Shown here piece by piece: positions 23,178 to 23,514 of a DNA stretch of 23,514 nt (positions within the stretch are counted from its first letter, which is position 1; every line of letters begins with the position of its first letter). Where the stretch lies: contig CAKSNH010000025.1 in the NCBI GenBank assembly GCA_934476075.1, positions 1 to 23,514 of the forward strand, given 5' to 3'. The translations under genes and the position numbers were made by a program. The stretch comes from an uncultured Clostridia bacterium (GTDB lineage Bacteria > Bacillota > Clostridia > UBA1381). A model generated the notes under the pieces. That model worked only from the letters and a program-made list of their open reading frames with translations, was not told the DNA's origin and searched no databases.

Positions 23178-23294
23178 AATGTCAACAGTCGAGTTGCCGG
23201 ATTAAACAATATCTATATAACTAACTCAAATTGAGTTTGCACCCTAGATAACATCTATCCTAGTGCAACAACCTATGGCATCTAATCCACTGCC
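23061..23294. repeat. Degenerate direct repeats upstream of AIPR
   Basis: Two copies of about 45-48 nt (23127-23171 and 23247-23294) share acaacctatg-R-catctaatccac with a single mismatch and weaker similarity around it. A third short piece (23061-23081) repeats attccactgcc. The copies lie in the same direction and the same reading frame on the minus strand, pointing to duplication within a former gene. Confidence 0.6.
23223..23237. promoter_or_regulatory. Perfect 7-bp dyad, possible operator
   Basis: AACTCAAATTGAGTT is a perfect inverted repeat around one central base, placed between the two repeat copies and upstream of the small ORF and AIPR gene. Next to it, a second dyad (GCACCCTAGAT...ATCTATCCTAGTGC, 23239-23266) is imperfect. 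I see no convincing -35/-10 pair beside them. Confidence 0.35.
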
Positions 23295-23404
23295 TAAACC
23301 CTATGACTGTTTTTTCAGTAGATATGTTTTCATAATAATAAATCGAACTTTCATGGGAAATTGCTACTCCCCGAAAAAACCCGGAAATACGCCATTTTCA
23401 GCCT

Positions 23405-23514
23405 TTATTTATCTTTTCTTGACATCAATACTACGCACTCAACGGTATTACCTTTTTCCCACAAGAGCCGCCTTACCTCTTGACCATCCCGATATATTGG
23501 GAAATTAAACTCTA
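23405..23514 (-). CDS. C-terminus of a possible RNA m5U methyltransferase (RlmCD/RumA-like), partial
   Basis: The last 35 codons of a gene enter from the right edge: EFNFPIYRDGQEVRRLLWEK, then GNTVECVVLMSRKDK and a TAA at 23405-23407. VECVVLMSR resembles the C-terminal strand (VE.VVLLSR) of 23S rRNA uracil-5 methyltransferases. The residues before it do not look like that family, so a recombinant 3' end at an element insertion site is possible. The call rests on a short motif. Confidence 0.4.
   Translation of the reverse strand, partial: EFNFPIYRDGQEVRRLLWEKGNTVECVVLMSRKDK

Noticed and set aside
13949..23440. Shared GTGCGTAGTA between the riboswitch and the methyltransferase fragment as att repeats
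   Set aside because: A 10-bp match is expected by chance many times in a window of this size, and the riboswitch copy belongs to its conserved structure.
23429..23490. tRNA-like D-arm (GGTCAAGAGGTAAGGC) on the minus strand at the right edge
   Set aside because: No anticodon stem, T-arm or acceptor pairing follows. The same bases read as a sensible coding C-terminus instead.

Overview
The window looks like chromosome from a Gram-positive anaerobe of the class Clostridia, possibly a gut species. The signs are AT-rich sequence, strong GGAGG-type ribosome sites, some TTG and GTG starts, SLH-anchored surface proteins, ECF transporters and a bile-salt-hydrolase-family enzyme. No rRNA or complete tRNA is present, so the genus is not resolved. 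Every gene I judge intact is on the minus strand; only two decayed fragments are on the plus strand.

Region 1 (about 14021 down to 122) reads as one long cobalamin-controlled transcription unit. A sigma-A promoter (13993-14021) is followed by a clear cobalamin riboswitch (13795-13968) and an intrinsic terminator (13655-13690). Then come a 1449-aa secreted protein with an N-terminal DUF4430 (transcobalamin C-terminal-like) domain, an SLH-anchored protein ending in DUF4430, a membrane-anchored alpha/alpha-toroid (prenyltransferase-like) protein, and a small membrane-anchored DUF4430 protein. After these are an EcfT permease, a fused double EcfA ATPase, an S component and a cytosolic choloylglycine-hydrolase-family enzyme. 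The toroid and DUF4430 folds are the two halves of animal intrinsic factor and transcobalamin. With the riboswitch, this suggests a cell-surface corrinoid capture relay feeding an ECF importer, with a possible intracellular corrinoid-modifying amidohydrolase at the end.

Region 2 (15529 to 14087) is a small operon of three unrecognised genes with its own promoter: a single-pass membrane protein, a helical 278-aa protein and a 91-aa protein.

Region 3 (19525 to 15869) is a compact accessory operon. It has a good promoter, a tiny membrane ORF, a 522-aa protein with a coiled coil and glycine-rich hydrophobic segments, a TerB-like protein, a 335-aa glycine-zipper-like protein and a YkgJ-type cysteine-cluster protein. 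I do not recognise it as a described system. It is a candidate membrane-associated stress or defence module.

Region 4 (about 19538 to 23514) is a scrapyard of mobile DNA. It holds an acidic membrane protein whose start abuts a truncated NUDIX (mutT) gene, a frameshifted pseudogene of unknown family, and a chimera of a phage large-terminase C-terminus and a serine-recombinase C-terminus with stops and a frameshift. It also holds an intact AIPR abortive-infection protein, a short repeat-bearing ORF, and at the right edge a C-terminal fragment resembling an RNA m5U methyltransferase, a type of site where integrative elements often insert.
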